A stretch of DNA of 64,000 nt from Chryseobacterium cupriresistens. GTDB taxonomy: Bacteria > Bacteroidota > Bacteroidia > Flavobacteriales > Weeksellaceae. The position numbers were made by a program, and so were the translations under genes. The notes below the pieces were generated by a model that searched no databases, was not told the origin of the DNA, and saw nothing but the letters and a program-made list of their open reading frames with translations. Within the stretch, counting starts at the first letter, position 1. Every line of letters starts with the position of its first letter. The DNA lies in NCBI RefSeq assembly GCF_046614675.1, contig NZ_JBKKJT010000003.1:620001-684000 (forward strand). Reading direction: 5' to 3'. Shown here one piece after another: positions 8,592 through 17,386 of this stretch.

Positions 8592-10550
8592 ATGATAAAT
8601 TTTAACAAAAAACTGCTATTAGGAGCAATCTTTTTATCCTTAACATTTACAGGTTGTAGTGAAATTCTTGATGAGCAGCCAAGAGCAATCTATACAGCTG
8701 ACTATTTTAATACACCGGATGGAGTTAATCAGGGATTTACGGCTTTATACAGACAGATGAGATTACTGTATGGCAATGGCTATTTTATGAGCAATTGTCA
8801 GAACGGAACTGACGAATCTACCTGGGCACAAAGTGCGGATGGAAACTTCAAAGAATTGGATATGTCCGGAAACGGTATTATCAATTCCAATACTTTTCCT
8901 ACCAGTATGGTCTGGAACTCCGTATTTCCATATATTAATACTGCCAACGGAATCATTGAAAAAGGACCTGGATTCGGAATTGCAGAATCTATGATTTCTG
9001 AAGCCCGTTTCTTCCGCGGATTTTACTACTTCATGCTCGTACAGACCTATGGAGGAGTTCCTCTGGATTTAGGAGCAGGGGAATTGAAATATAACACTCT
9101 GCCTTCCACCTCTTCTGTAAGAAATACCGTACCGGAAGTATATACAAAAACTGTTTTTGCTGACCTTAAAAAAGCAATAGAAAATTTACCTGCATCACCA
9201 AGGGTAACAGGTGGTGTAACTAAAAATGTTGCAAGATTGATGCTTGCCAAAGCTTACCTTACTTATGGATGGTGGCTGCAGAATCCAAACAGCATTCCAA
9301 CTTATCCTGAAGTGGCAAGAACTGATCCTGACGGACACAATGCCCAGTGGTATTTCCAGCAGGCTTATGATATCGCCATGGAAGGAATCAACAATCCCGG
9401 ACCTTATACGCTTCAGCCTACTTTCTATGATGTGAATGTAGGTTCCAATGACAGGAATACCGAATCTATGCTGTATGCAGACCATACACAGTCAAGTACA
9501 TACTACAACGAAAGTGATCCTGTAGGATTTGGATCAGGCTGGGCTCCGGACAATTTTGCAGCATGGATGCAGACCTGGAACTATACTGCCATCAAAAGCA
9601 GTAAAACCACAGCGTGGGAAGGAGCGGACGTTGTAAGCGCCGTACAGAGAGAAGCAGCACAGCCATTGGGACGTCCATGGGTGCGTATGTGTCCTACCTT
9701 AGGTGTTATCAAAAATACTTTTGCAGATAAAACCAACGATTCCCGTTATGATGGAACTTTTGTAACCACCTACAGAGGAAACTGGAACAAGAATGGAACA
9801 GGCCTTACAACGGTTCCTGTACTTTATAATGCCAATAATTTACCTGTACAGCCGGGAGGAGCTATCTTAAGCTTCCTGAATGATGACAGTCAGACTCCTT
9901 CTTACCCTACAGGATCCGGACAAAGTGGTGTAGGAGCAGGAACCCTTCCGGGAAGAGCAGACTGGGTGATCGCACCGAACGGAATCAGCAGAATTGTATA
10001 TCCGGGTCTTTGGAAAATAGGAACTTACCGTACCGATGATCCAAATGGATTAGGATATCCGAATGCAGGATTAACCCGTCCTTTCAGTGTTGCCAAATTT
10101 TCAGAATTCTATTTTATTGCCGCAGAAGCAGCTGTAAAAGGAGCTTCAGGAGCTATGACAGCCAGAGATCTTATCAACGTCATCCGTGCCCGTGCCGGAA
10201 AATGGAAGTTCAATAATGCACAGAATACCGCTTATGTGGCAGATAACAGTGCCGCAATGACTGCTGCTACGCCATCTGTAATTACCATTGATTATATCCT
10301 TGCAGAAAGATCCCGTGAATATTACGGAGAATTCTACAGATGGTATGATCTGGTACGTACACAGAAGTGGGGAGATTATGCGGCAAGTTATCAGATTGGA
10401 GGAGCTTCTTATGGAGATCATGATCCGCAGACGGTGACAAGAACAATAAAACCTTTTCATTATCTGAGACCGATTCCTCAGAATCAGATTGATGCGATGG
10501 AAGTATCGGCAGATATTAAAGCAAAATATCAGAATCCGGGATACAATTAA
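8592..10550 (+). CDS. SusD/RagB-type surface glycan-binding lipoprotein
   Basis: 652 residues, about 100 longer than SusD itself. The signal peptide ends in a lipobox with Cys22 (LTFTGCSEI) and acidic residues follow (ILDE), compatible with export to the cell surface. The fold signature of this family is visible: an N-terminal helical segment with tetratricopeptide-like repeats (RFFRGFYYFMLVQTYGGVPL and VARLMLAKAYLTYGWW) and, at the end, the usual LAERSREYYGEFYRWYDLVR and PFHYLRPIPQNQID blocks. It works as the lid of the SusC transporter next to it. The ligand is inferred to be a xylan oligosaccharide from context. The extra length is in loops around residues 270-450. Confidence 0.93.
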   Translation: MINFNKKLLLGAIFLSLTFTGCSEILDEQPRAIYTADYFNTPDGVNQGFTALYRQMRLLYGNGYFMSNCQNGTDESTWAQSADGNFKELDMSGNGIINSNTFPTSMVWNSVFPYINTANGIIEKGPGFGIAESMISEARFFRGFYYFMLVQTYGGVPLDLGAGELKYNTLPSTSSVRNTVPEVYTKTVFADLKKAIENLPASPRVTGGVTKNVARLMLAKAYLTYGWWLQNPNSIPTYPEVARTDPDGHNAQWYFQQAYDIAMEGINNPGPYTLQPTFYDVNVGSNDRNTESMLYADHTQSSTYYNESDPVGFGSGWAPDNFAAWMQTWNYTAIKSSKTTAWEGADVVSAVQREAAQPLGRPWVRMCPTLGVIKNTFADKTNDSRYDGTFVTTYRGNWNKNGTGLTTVPVLYNANNLPVQPGGAILSFLNDDSQTPSYPTGSGQSGVGAGTLPGRADWVIAPNGISRIVYPGLWKIGTYRTDDPNGLGYPNAGLTRPFSVAKFSEFYFIAAEAAVKGASGAMTARDLINVIRARAGKWKFNNAQNTAYVADNSAAMTAATPSVITIDYILAERSREYYGEFYRWYDLVRTQKWGDYAASYQIGGASYGDHDPQTVTRTIKPFHYLRPIPQNQIDAMEVSADIKAKYQNPGYN

Positions 10551-10578
10551 TTTCATTCTACATTCATATCAGTAACAG

Positions 10579-10608
10579 AGTAGGTGTGAAAAGCACCTGC
10601 TTTGTTTA
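10579..10608 (+). terminator. possible weak terminator between susD and uxuA
   Basis: AGTAGGTG pairs with CACCTGCT (one G-U) around a 7-nt loop and is followed by TTGTTTA. The T-run is broken, so partial termination or mRNA processing is more likely than a full stop. It divides the SusCD part from the glucuronate genes. Confidence 0.4.
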
Positions 10609-10629
10609 TCTGAATTAAATTTTAAAACT

Positions 10630-11805
10630 ATGGAAAAAACCTGGCGTTGGTTTGGCAAAAAAGACAAAATAGCACTCAGCACACTTCGTCAAATAGGAGT
10701 AGAAGGAATTGTTTCTGCCCTACATGATATCCCCAACGGAGAAATCTGGAATTCAGAGGCCATCAATGATTATAAAAACTATATAGAAAGCCACGGACTT
10801 CGCTGGTCTGTTGTGGAAAGTCTTCCCGTGAGCGAAGCCATCAAATACGGAGGTGAAGACCGTGACTCTTTATTAGAAAATTATATCATAAGCCTTGAAA
10901 ATCTGGGTAAAGCAGGTGTTACAACAGTTTGCTACAACTTCATGCCCGTTCTCGACTGGGCAAGAACCGACCTCTTTCACGAATGGGAAGATGGTTCATC
11001 CTCACTTTATTTTGACAAAGCCAAGTTTGCGTACTTCGAAATTCATATCCTTAAAAGGGAAGGTGCAGAAAACGATTATGACCCGGAAATACTTCAAAAA
11101 GTAGAAGAATTAAAAAATACATTAACGGAAAAAGATAATCATGACCTGATCGATTCAGTCATTGTAAAAACACAGGGTTTCGTGAATGGAAATATCAAAG
11201 AAGGAGAATTGAATCCTGTAGAAAAGTTCAAAAGTCTGCTGGCTTTGTACGATGGTATAGATAAGCATCAGCTTCGCCAAAACATGAAATATTTTCTTGA
11301 AAAAATAATGCCTGTATGCGAAAAATGGAATATCCAGATGTGTGTACATCCTGATGATCCGCCTTTTTCATTACTGGGCTTACCCAGAATAGTAACCAAT
11401 GAAGAAGATATCGACTGGCTTCTGAAAGCTGTTGATAATCCTCACAACGGATTAACATTCTGTGCCGGATCTTTAAGCGCCAACCTTCAGAATGATGTTC
11501 CAAAGCTTGCGCAAAAATTTGCTCACCGTACCAAATTCGTTCACCTGAGAAGTACAAATGTCTTTGAAAACGGTGATTTTATCGAAGCTCATCACCTGGG
11601 AGGAAGAGGAAAACTCATTGAAGTAATCCGTGTATTCGAAAAAGAAAATCCTGATCTTCCGATGAGAATTGACCATGGAAGACTTTTAACGGAAGATATT
11701 GACAAAGGATATAATCCCGGCTATTCATTTTTAGGAAGAATGCTGGCATTGGGCCAGATCGAAGGAGTAATGGCTGCAGTACAGTCGGAATTACAAAAAA
11801 ATTAA
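10630..11805 (+). CDS. uxuA: D-mannonate dehydratase
   Basis: 391 residues, the usual length of UxuA. It dehydrates D-mannonate to 2-keto-3-deoxygluconate, the third step of glucuronate catabolism, in the cytoplasm. The N-terminus TWRWFGKKDKIALSTLRQIG, the VVESLPVSEAIKYG segment and the metal-binding MCVHPDDPP block near residue 240 are typical of the TIM-barrel UxuA family, as is the FVHLRSTN strand. It opens the uronate operon, 79 bp after susD, and 31 bp separate it from the SDR reductase downstream. Confidence 0.95.
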   Translation: MEKTWRWFGKKDKIALSTLRQIGVEGIVSALHDIPNGEIWNSEAINDYKNYIESHGLRWSVVESLPVSEAIKYGGEDRDSLLENYIISLENLGKAGVTTVCYNFMPVLDWARTDLFHEWEDGSSSLYFDKAKFAYFEIHILKREGAENDYDPEILQKVEELKNTLTEKDNHDLIDSVIVKTQGFVNGNIKEGELNPVEKFKSLLALYDGIDKHQLRQNMKYFLEKIMPVCEKWNIQMCVHPDDPPFSLLGLPRIVTNEEDIDWLLKAVDNPHNGLTFCAGSLSANLQNDVPKLAQKFAHRTKFVHLRSTNVFENGDFIEAHHLGGRGKLIEVIRVFEKENPDLPMRIDHGRLLTEDIDKGYNPGYSFLGRMLALGQIEGVMAAVQSELQKN

Positions 11806-11836
11806 TCTGCGTTTGTAATAAATAATAAAAAGTAAA

Positions 11837-12652
11837 ATGAAAGACCTGTTTAGTATTGAAAACAAAGTAGCAGTCATCACAGGGGCTTCGGGCGTTTTGG
11901 GAGGCAGCCTTGCCAAAAGTTTTATAGAGGCCGGAGCAAAAGTTGTTGCACTGGGAAGAAACCAGGAAACATTGGATGCCCGGGTAAAAGAACTGACAGA
12001 TTTGGGTGGGGATACACTTGCTGTAGAAGCCAATGTGATGGATATTGAAAGCCTTGAAGCCGCTTCAGTGAAAATAAAGGAAAAGTATGGACGTATTGAT
12101 ATTCTGCTCAATATAGCGGGTGGAAATATTCCGGCAGCCACCTTATCTCCCGAACAGTCATTTTTTGATATGGATATGAAAGGATGGGCAGAGGTTACCG
12201 ATCTGAATATCAACGGAACTGTTTATCCGAGCTATGTTTTCGGAAAAGTAATGGCTGAGCAGGGGAGCGGAAACATTATTAATATTTCTTCCATGGCTGC
12301 CTATTCAGCAATTACAAGAGTGGCCGGATATTCTGCCGCCAAATCAGCAATTACCAATTTTACGCAATGGCTGGCTTCTGACCTGGCATTGAAATTTGGA
12401 GATAAAATACGCGTTAATGCCGTGGCTCCCGGATTTTTCATTGGAGATCAGAACCGCGCAATCCTTCTGAATCCGGATGGAAGCTTAACGGAAAGAAGTA
12501 AAAAAGTAATGGCGAAAACACCTATGCAGAGATTTGGAGAAGTAGAAGAACTGAACGGGGTTGTACAGTTTCTGTGTTCAGATGCAGCAAGTTTTATCAC
12601 AGGAGCACTGATTCCTGTTGATGGAGGTTTCAGCGCATTCAGCGGAGTATAA
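11837..12652 (+). CDS. SDR-family D-fructuronate reductase (D-mannonate oxidoreductase)
   Basis: 271 residues of the short-chain dehydrogenase fold. The NAD(P) motif TGASGVLGG is at 15-23, NIAGG follows, and the catalytic Ser-Tyr-Lys lie in ISSMAAYSAITRVAGYSAAK (Y165, K169). It stands between mannonate dehydratase and glucuronate isomerase, so the reaction is almost certainly fructuronate to mannonate. This SDR type replaces the unrelated long-chain UxuB of E. coli. The substrate is inferred from context; the fold is certain. Confidence 0.85.
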   Translation: MKDLFSIENKVAVITGASGVLGGSLAKSFIEAGAKVVALGRNQETLDARVKELTDLGGDTLAVEANVMDIESLEAASVKIKEKYGRIDILLNIAGGNIPAATLSPEQSFFDMDMKGWAEVTDLNINGTVYPSYVFGKVMAEQGSGNIINISSMAAYSAITRVAGYSAAKSAITNFTQWLASDLALKFGDKIRVNAVAPGFFIGDQNRAILLNPDGSLTERSKKVMAKTPMQRFGEVEELNGVVQFLCSDAASFITGALIPVDGGFSAFSGV

Positions 12653-12723
12653 AAAGCTAATTTCTTCATATCATCAAACAGGACCTTAGTGGTTTCATTA
12701 AGGGTTCTGTTTTTAAATGTAGA

Positions 12724-12836
12724 CACCTAAGTGTTGTGAAAATCATTGATTTTCATCTTATGTGAACTTTTCTGCATAATCATAATTGAAGTGTTCTAAA
12801 AACAAAGCTTTTGTGACTTTTGTGGTTTTGCAGAGT
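12724..12836 (+). repeat. dispersed MITE-like repeat, copy A
   Basis: This non-coding 113-bp stretch in the 225-bp gap before uxaC shares blocks with the inverted element at 22846-22981: a TGAACTTTTCTGCA block and, near its end, AAAGCTTTTGTGACTTTTGTGG. The left terminal repeat is not recognisable here, so the copy is incomplete. It also contains AAGTGT-N7-ACAAAG, which I do not count as an operator. Confidence 0.5.
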
Positions 12837-12877
12837 GTAAACAAGTTAATTAAAATCCAGGATTGTAAAAATAAATA

Positions 12878-14296
12878 ATGAGTAATTCCATTAAAAATAA
12901 AAACGTTTTCGGAGAATTGTTTTTGCTTGAATCAGCAAAGGCAGAAAATCTGTATTTCGGATATGCCAAAGACATGCCGGTGATCGATTATCACAATCAC
13001 CTGGAACCGGATGTTATTTCTGCTAATCAGAATTTCCGTTCTCCAAACGCTATCTGGCTGGATGGTGATCATTACAAATGGAGAGCCATGAGAAATTTTG
13101 GTATTGATGAACAGTATATTTCCGGAAATGCTTCTGATCACGAAAAATTCATGAAATGGGCAGAAGTGGTGCCTTATACCCTCCGCAACCCACTGTTTCA
13201 CTGGACTCATCTGGAACTTAAAAATCCTTTTGGGATTAACGAATATTTATCACCCAATAATGCAGATATGGTGTATCATCAGATGAATGAAAGTCTGCAG
13301 ACATCTGGTTTTTTACCACAATCCATCATTCAGAATTTTAAAGTAGAAGCGTTGTGTACTACGGATGATCCTGCAGATGATCTGGTTCATCATAAAGCTT
13401 TAAAAAGCAGCAGCTTCCAGACAGCTGTTCTTCCTGCTTTCCGCCCTGATGCTTATATCAATATGATTAATCCCGAACAGTATCTTTCAGGAATTAAAAA
13501 GCTTGAAAAAGTCTGTGGATTTTCCATCGTGTCAGCTTCTGATCTGTTGAATGCACTTCATGGTAGAATCAATTATTTTGTGGAAGCAGGGGCAAAAGTA
13601 GCCGACCATGGCTTTGAATATTTTCCGGATACCACAAAGTGGAATCAAAACCTTGAAAAAGAGTTTTCAGAATTCCTGAAAGGGAATATTTCAACATTTT
13701 CCGATCCGGATGCCTTATGTGGCTATATGCTGAAAGAGCTTTGCAAAATGTATGCAGAAAAAGGCTGGGTACAGCAGTTTCATGTAGGGGCAACCCGAAA
13801 CAACAATTCAGAAATGTTCAGAAAAATGGGCGCCAATGCAGGATATGATGCCATTGGAGAACCATATTATGCACAGCGATTGAGTGTTTTGCTGGATGCA
13901 TTGAATTCAGAAGAAAAACTGGCCAAAACCATTATATACAATCTGAATCCGGCATTTAATGAAGTTTTGGCATCCCTTGCCGGAAACTTCAATGAAGGAG
14001 GCATCAAATCCAAAGTACAGTTTGGAGCAGCCTGGTGGTTTCTCGATCAGCTCGACGGGATGACGAAACAGATGAATACACTTTCCAATATCGGTCTGAT
14101 CAGCACTTTTGTCGGCATGCTGACCGATTCCCGAAGCCTGCTGTCATTCTCAAGACATGATTATTTCAGAAGGCTTTTGTGCAATCTGTTCGGAAGTGAA
14201 ATGGAAAGAGGTCTTCTTCCCGATGATGAAAAATGGGTAGGAAAGATCATTCAGGATATCTGTTATCACAATACAAAAAATTATTTTGAAATCTAA
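12878..14296 (+). CDS. uxaC: glucuronate isomerase
   Basis: 472 residues, the normal size of uronate isomerase (amidohydrolase superfamily). It converts D-glucuronate to D-fructuronate, and D-galacturonate to tagaturonate. The metal-binding motif IDYHNHLEPD lies near residue 36, and the family blocks HWTHLELKNPFG, EALCTTDDPADDL and QFHVGATRNNN are present. Its last 11 bp overlap the start of the KDG kinase gene, which shows tight cotranscription. Glucuronate is the expected substrate because GH115 alpha-glucuronidase is encoded in the same locus. Confidence 0.95.
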   Translation: MSNSIKNKNVFGELFLLESAKAENLYFGYAKDMPVIDYHNHLEPDVISANQNFRSPNAIWLDGDHYKWRAMRNFGIDEQYISGNASDHEKFMKWAEVVPYTLRNPLFHWTHLELKNPFGINEYLSPNNADMVYHQMNESLQTSGFLPQSIIQNFKVEALCTTDDPADDLVHHKALKSSSFQTAVLPAFRPDAYINMINPEQYLSGIKKLEKVCGFSIVSASDLLNALHGRINYFVEAGAKVADHGFEYFPDTTKWNQNLEKEFSEFLKGNISTFSDPDALCGYMLKELCKMYAEKGWVQQFHVGATRNNNSEMFRKMGANAGYDAIGEPYYAQRLSVLLDALNSEEKLAKTIIYNLNPAFNEVLASLAGNFNEGGIKSKVQFGAAWWFLDQLDGMTKQMNTLSNIGLISTFVGMLTDSRSLLSFSRHDYFRRLLCNLFGSEMERGLLPDDEKWVGKIIQDICYHNTKNYFEI

Positions 14297-15299
14297 TACC
14301 ATGCAGGACTCGACGAAAATACTATGTTTCGGGGAACTGCTTCTCCACTTTGCCCCGGATTCCGAAGGAAACTGGTTGAACGAGCAGTCTCTGAAAATGT
14401 ATGTGGGCGGTGCCGAATACAATGTAGCGGCAGCACTTTCCCAGTGGAAGAATTCTGTGAAATTATTATCAGCTTTACCTGAGAATTTTGTTGGAAATCA
14501 CTTAGAATTTCAGCTTAACAATAAAGGAATAGAAGTCCTTGCAGAAAAAACTCAAGGGAGAATAGGAACATTTTACCTTTCTTCTGATGGAGATATGCAG
14601 AACGCTTCAGTGGTTTACGACCGATTTCCGTCTGTTTTTACCCAGTCGGATTTTGAAACTTTCAGTGATGATGAGATATTTTCAGGAGTAAAATGGCTGC
14701 ATATCAGTACCATCACACCGGCTTTGAGTGACAATGCATTCCGCAAATGTTTACAGATCATGAAAGAAGCCAGAACAAAAAATATTACAGTTTCTCTGGA
14801 CCTGAATTACAGAGCATTGCTTTGGCAGAACCAGAATCCTCACAAAATTAAAGAGCTGATGCCTTTTGTGAACGTTCTTATGGGAAATATATGGTCTGTC
14901 GGGCAGTTTCTGAATATTCCTGTTGAATATGAACTTAACGGAAAATTTGATGATGAAAATCTTCTGAAGCAGGCCAAAAAAACAGCTTTGGAAATCAGGA
15001 GACAATTCCCGGGGGTGGAAAAAATAGCGAATACTTTTCGCTTTACAAACGGGGAACAGGTGAATTACTTTGCCACCTTATTTGCTGATGAACAGCTTTT
15101 GATTTCAGAAAAATATAATTCAGATACCATTGAAGAAAGGGTAGGAAGCGGTGATTCTTTCATGGCCGCTTTGATTCATGGAATTTTAAAAGGAAATCCT
15201 GACCAGCAGATCTTGGAGGATGCTACAAAAGTTGCTTTTAAAAAGCTTTTTGTAAAGGGAGATACCATTGATGAAAGCATAAATATCGAGAAATTATGA
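14286..15299 (+). CDS. kdgK: 2-keto-3-deoxygluconate kinase (PfkB family)
   Basis: 337 residues of the ribokinase/PfkB fold. It phosphorylates KDG to KDPG with ATP. The N-terminal glycine-rich GGAEYNVAAALSQW and the C-terminal GSGDSFMAALIHG with catalytic Asp290 are both present. The gene overlaps uxaC by 11 bp and the aldolase gene by 4 bp (ATGA), so the three are translationally coupled. Context between a glucuronate isomerase and a KDPG aldolase settles the substrate. Confidence 0.92.
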   Translation: MKSNTMQDSTKILCFGELLLHFAPDSEGNWLNEQSLKMYVGGAEYNVAAALSQWKNSVKLLSALPENFVGNHLEFQLNNKGIEVLAEKTQGRIGTFYLSSDGDMQNASVVYDRFPSVFTQSDFETFSDDEIFSGVKWLHISTITPALSDNAFRKCLQIMKEARTKNITVSLDLNYRALLWQNQNPHKIKELMPFVNVLMGNIWSVGQFLNIPVEYELNGKFDDENLLKQAKKTALEIRRQFPGVEKIANTFRFTNGEQVNYFATLFADEQLLISEKYNSDTIEERVGSGDSFMAALIHGILKGNPDQQILEDATKVAFKKLFVKGDTIDESINIEKL

Positions 15300-15928
15300 G
15301 TGAAATACTACAAAAAATAAAAGACCAGAAAATAGTTCCGTTATTCTATAACGAATCGTTTGAGGTCTCAAAAAATATCATAAAAGCTTTATACGAAGCA
15401 GGAATCCGTGTGATAGAATATACCAACCGCGGCCATCAGGCATTGGAAAATTTCACTAAGCTGAAAGAAATTTCCCATACAGAATTTCCTGGACTTCTGT
15501 TAGGAATCGGGACGGTGAAAAACATAAAAGAAATGGATGATTATGCTCATGCAAAAGCAGATTTTATCATTACACCAGTGATCAGTGAAGCATTGGTAAA
15601 ACATGCCCTCGAAAAAAATATACTTCTGATTCCGGGCTGTTTTACCCCTTCCGATATCAATATTGCCTATCAGAAGGGTTTAAAACTGGTTAAAATATTC
15701 CCGGCTGATTCTTTAGGGAAGAACTACATCAAATCGGTACAGCCTGTTTTTCCGGGAATGAATTTCATGCCCACCGGAGGAATCCATGCTGAAACTGAAG
15801 ATATCAGTGAATGGCTCAATGGAGGTGCCATAGCAGCAGGGCTGGGAAGCTCTCTCATCGGAAAAGATAATAATGAAGATGAACTGACTCTGAAAACAAA
15901 AAAATTATTACAACAACTTAATCAATAA
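15296..15928 (+). CDS. kdgA: KDPG aldolase
   Basis: 210 residues, the usual size. It splits 2-keto-3-deoxy-6-phosphogluconate into pyruvate and glyceraldehyde 3-phosphate. The class I TIM barrel shows the catalytic Glu in IRVIEYTNRG, the Schiff-base Lys133 in LVKIFPAD and the phosphate-binding PTGGI loop. It overlaps kdgK by 4 bp and lies 4 bp before the transporter gene. This completes the glucuronate pathway. Confidence 0.95.
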   Translation: MSEILQKIKDQKIVPLFYNESFEVSKNIIKALYEAGIRVIEYTNRGHQALENFTKLKEISHTEFPGLLLGIGTVKNIKEMDDYAHAKADFIITPVISEALVKHALEKNILLIPGCFTPSDINIAYQKGLKLVKIFPADSLGKNYIKSVQPVFPGMNFMPTGGIHAETEDISEWLNGGAIAAGLGSSLIGKDNNEDELTLKTKKLLQQLNQ

Positions 15929-15932
15929 CTCA

Positions 15933-17207
15933 ATGCAGGCTCCTCAAAACCGCAATATAAGATGGTGGATGCTGTCTCTTGTCTTCCTCGCCACTACGAT
16001 CAATTATCTTGACCGTCAGGTAATGGGTTTGCTGAAACCTGTGCTGGAAAAAGAATTCAGCTGGGATGAAAAAGATTATAGCTATATCGTCATGGCTTTT
16101 ACCACGACTTATGCCATCGGTTATATGGCCATGGGAAGGTTTATAGACAAGGTAGGAACCAAAATCGGGTATGCGGTTTCTCTTATTGTATGGAGTTTGG
16201 CCTCTATAGGACATGGTCTTGTAAAAAGTACCATCGGGTTTATCATTGCGAGAAGTACCTTAGGCATCAGTGAAGCAGGAAACTTTCCTGCCGCCATCAA
16301 ATCAGTGGCTGAATGGTTTCCCAAAAAAGAAAGAGCACTGGCAACGGGAATTTTTAACTCAGGAGCGACGGTGGGAGCTATTTTAGCCCCGCTATTGGTT
16401 CCGGTCATTCTTGGGCATTACGGCTGGAGGCAGACCTTTGTATGGATTGGTGCTTTGGGCATGGTCTGGATTATTCTTTGGTGGAAATTTTATACCGTAC
16501 CGGAAAAAGCCAAAAATATCAGCAAGGAAGAACTGCAGTATATAAAAAGCGATCAGGCTGAAAAAACAGAGGAAAAAACCAAAATTCCTTTATCGGAATT
16601 ACTGAAATATAAAGTAACATGGTCATTTGCCATCGGTAAAATGTTAACCGATCCTATCTGGTATTTCTTCATGTTCTGGCTTCCGGCGTATTTCTCGGAT
16701 GTATTCAAAATGGATTTAACAAAACCATCCCTTCCATTGATTATTATTTACAGCGGAACTACCATCGGAAGTATTGGCGGAGGTTATCTCTCATCATTTC
16801 TGATCAAAAAAGGCTGGGCCATTGGAAGGGCCAGAAGTATTACAATGTTATTATTTGCATTAATGGTGGTTCCGGTCATGTTCTCAAAATATGTAGATAA
16901 TATGTGGATGATCACGATCATCATTGCCTTGGCAACAGCTGCGCATCAAGGATGGGGAGCCAATCTTATGACTACGGTCGGAGATCAGTTGCCTAATAAT
17001 TATGTCAGTTCTGTCATTGGTTTTGGCGGAATGCTGGGCTCAGCGGCAGGAATTATTTTTCCGCTTTTTATTGGAATTGTTCTCGACGCTTTTAAAAAAT
17101 CAGGAAACATCAACGGGGGCTACAACATTATATTTTTCATAGCCGGAATATCCTATGTTACAGCCTGGGGATTGATTAAAATAATCAACCGCAAGAAAAC
17201 CTTATAA
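15933..17207 (+). CDS. exuT: MFS hexuronate transporter (ExuT type)
   Basis: 424 residues with about 12 hydrophobic segments, an inner membrane protein of the anion:cation symporter branch of the major facilitator superfamily. The family signature is at the N-terminus (TTINYLDRQVMGLL) and in the loop GRFIDKVGTKIGY, and STLGISEAGNFPAAIKSVAEWFP is typical of ExuT/GudP-type carriers. It is the last gene of the uronate operon and should bring glucuronate from the periplasm, where GH115 releases it or its 4-O-methyl form, into the cytoplasm. Confidence 0.9.
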   Translation: MQAPQNRNIRWWMLSLVFLATTINYLDRQVMGLLKPVLEKEFSWDEKDYSYIVMAFTTTYAIGYMAMGRFIDKVGTKIGYAVSLIVWSLASIGHGLVKSTIGFIIARSTLGISEAGNFPAAIKSVAEWFPKKERALATGIFNSGATVGAILAPLLVPVILGHYGWRQTFVWIGALGMVWIILWWKFYTVPEKAKNISKEELQYIKSDQAEKTEEKTKIPLSELLKYKVTWSFAIGKMLTDPIWYFFMFWLPAYFSDVFKMDLTKPSLPLIIIYSGTTIGSIGGGYLSSFLIKKGWAIGRARSITMLLFALMVVPVMFSKYVDNMWMITIIIALATAAHQGWGANLMTTVGDQLPNNYVSSVIGFGGMLGSAAGIIFPLFIGIVLDAFKKSGNINGGYNIIFFIAGISYVTAWGLIKIINRKKTL

Positions 17208-17386
17208 AAACTATTAAATAATGATCTGTAATCGATTATAATAATAAAATATGATACGCATTGCTGAGTGTAACGCCCTTGTGAACCTTATTAAGGATGT
17301 AGTTAAAAAATTTGCGGACTTAGCGTTAAAAAGAACAACACCTATTCAAAAATATACATTTTAAAAACTATAAAAAAAGAATAACA
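17208..17386. other. gap with host-type dispersed sequence
   Basis: 179 bp between the uronate operon and the first GH43. The part from about 17250 to 17335 contains phrases such as TTTGCGGACTTAGCGTTAAA, which look like the short dispersed repeats common in flavobacterial intergenic DNA. No TAnnTTTG box or clear terminator is visible, so read-through from the uronate genes is possible. Confidence 0.3.

Noticed and set aside
12789..12807. AAGTGT-N7-ACAAAG as a further operator
   Set aside because: It lies within a dispersed repeat, the right arm does not match and no promoter box follows.
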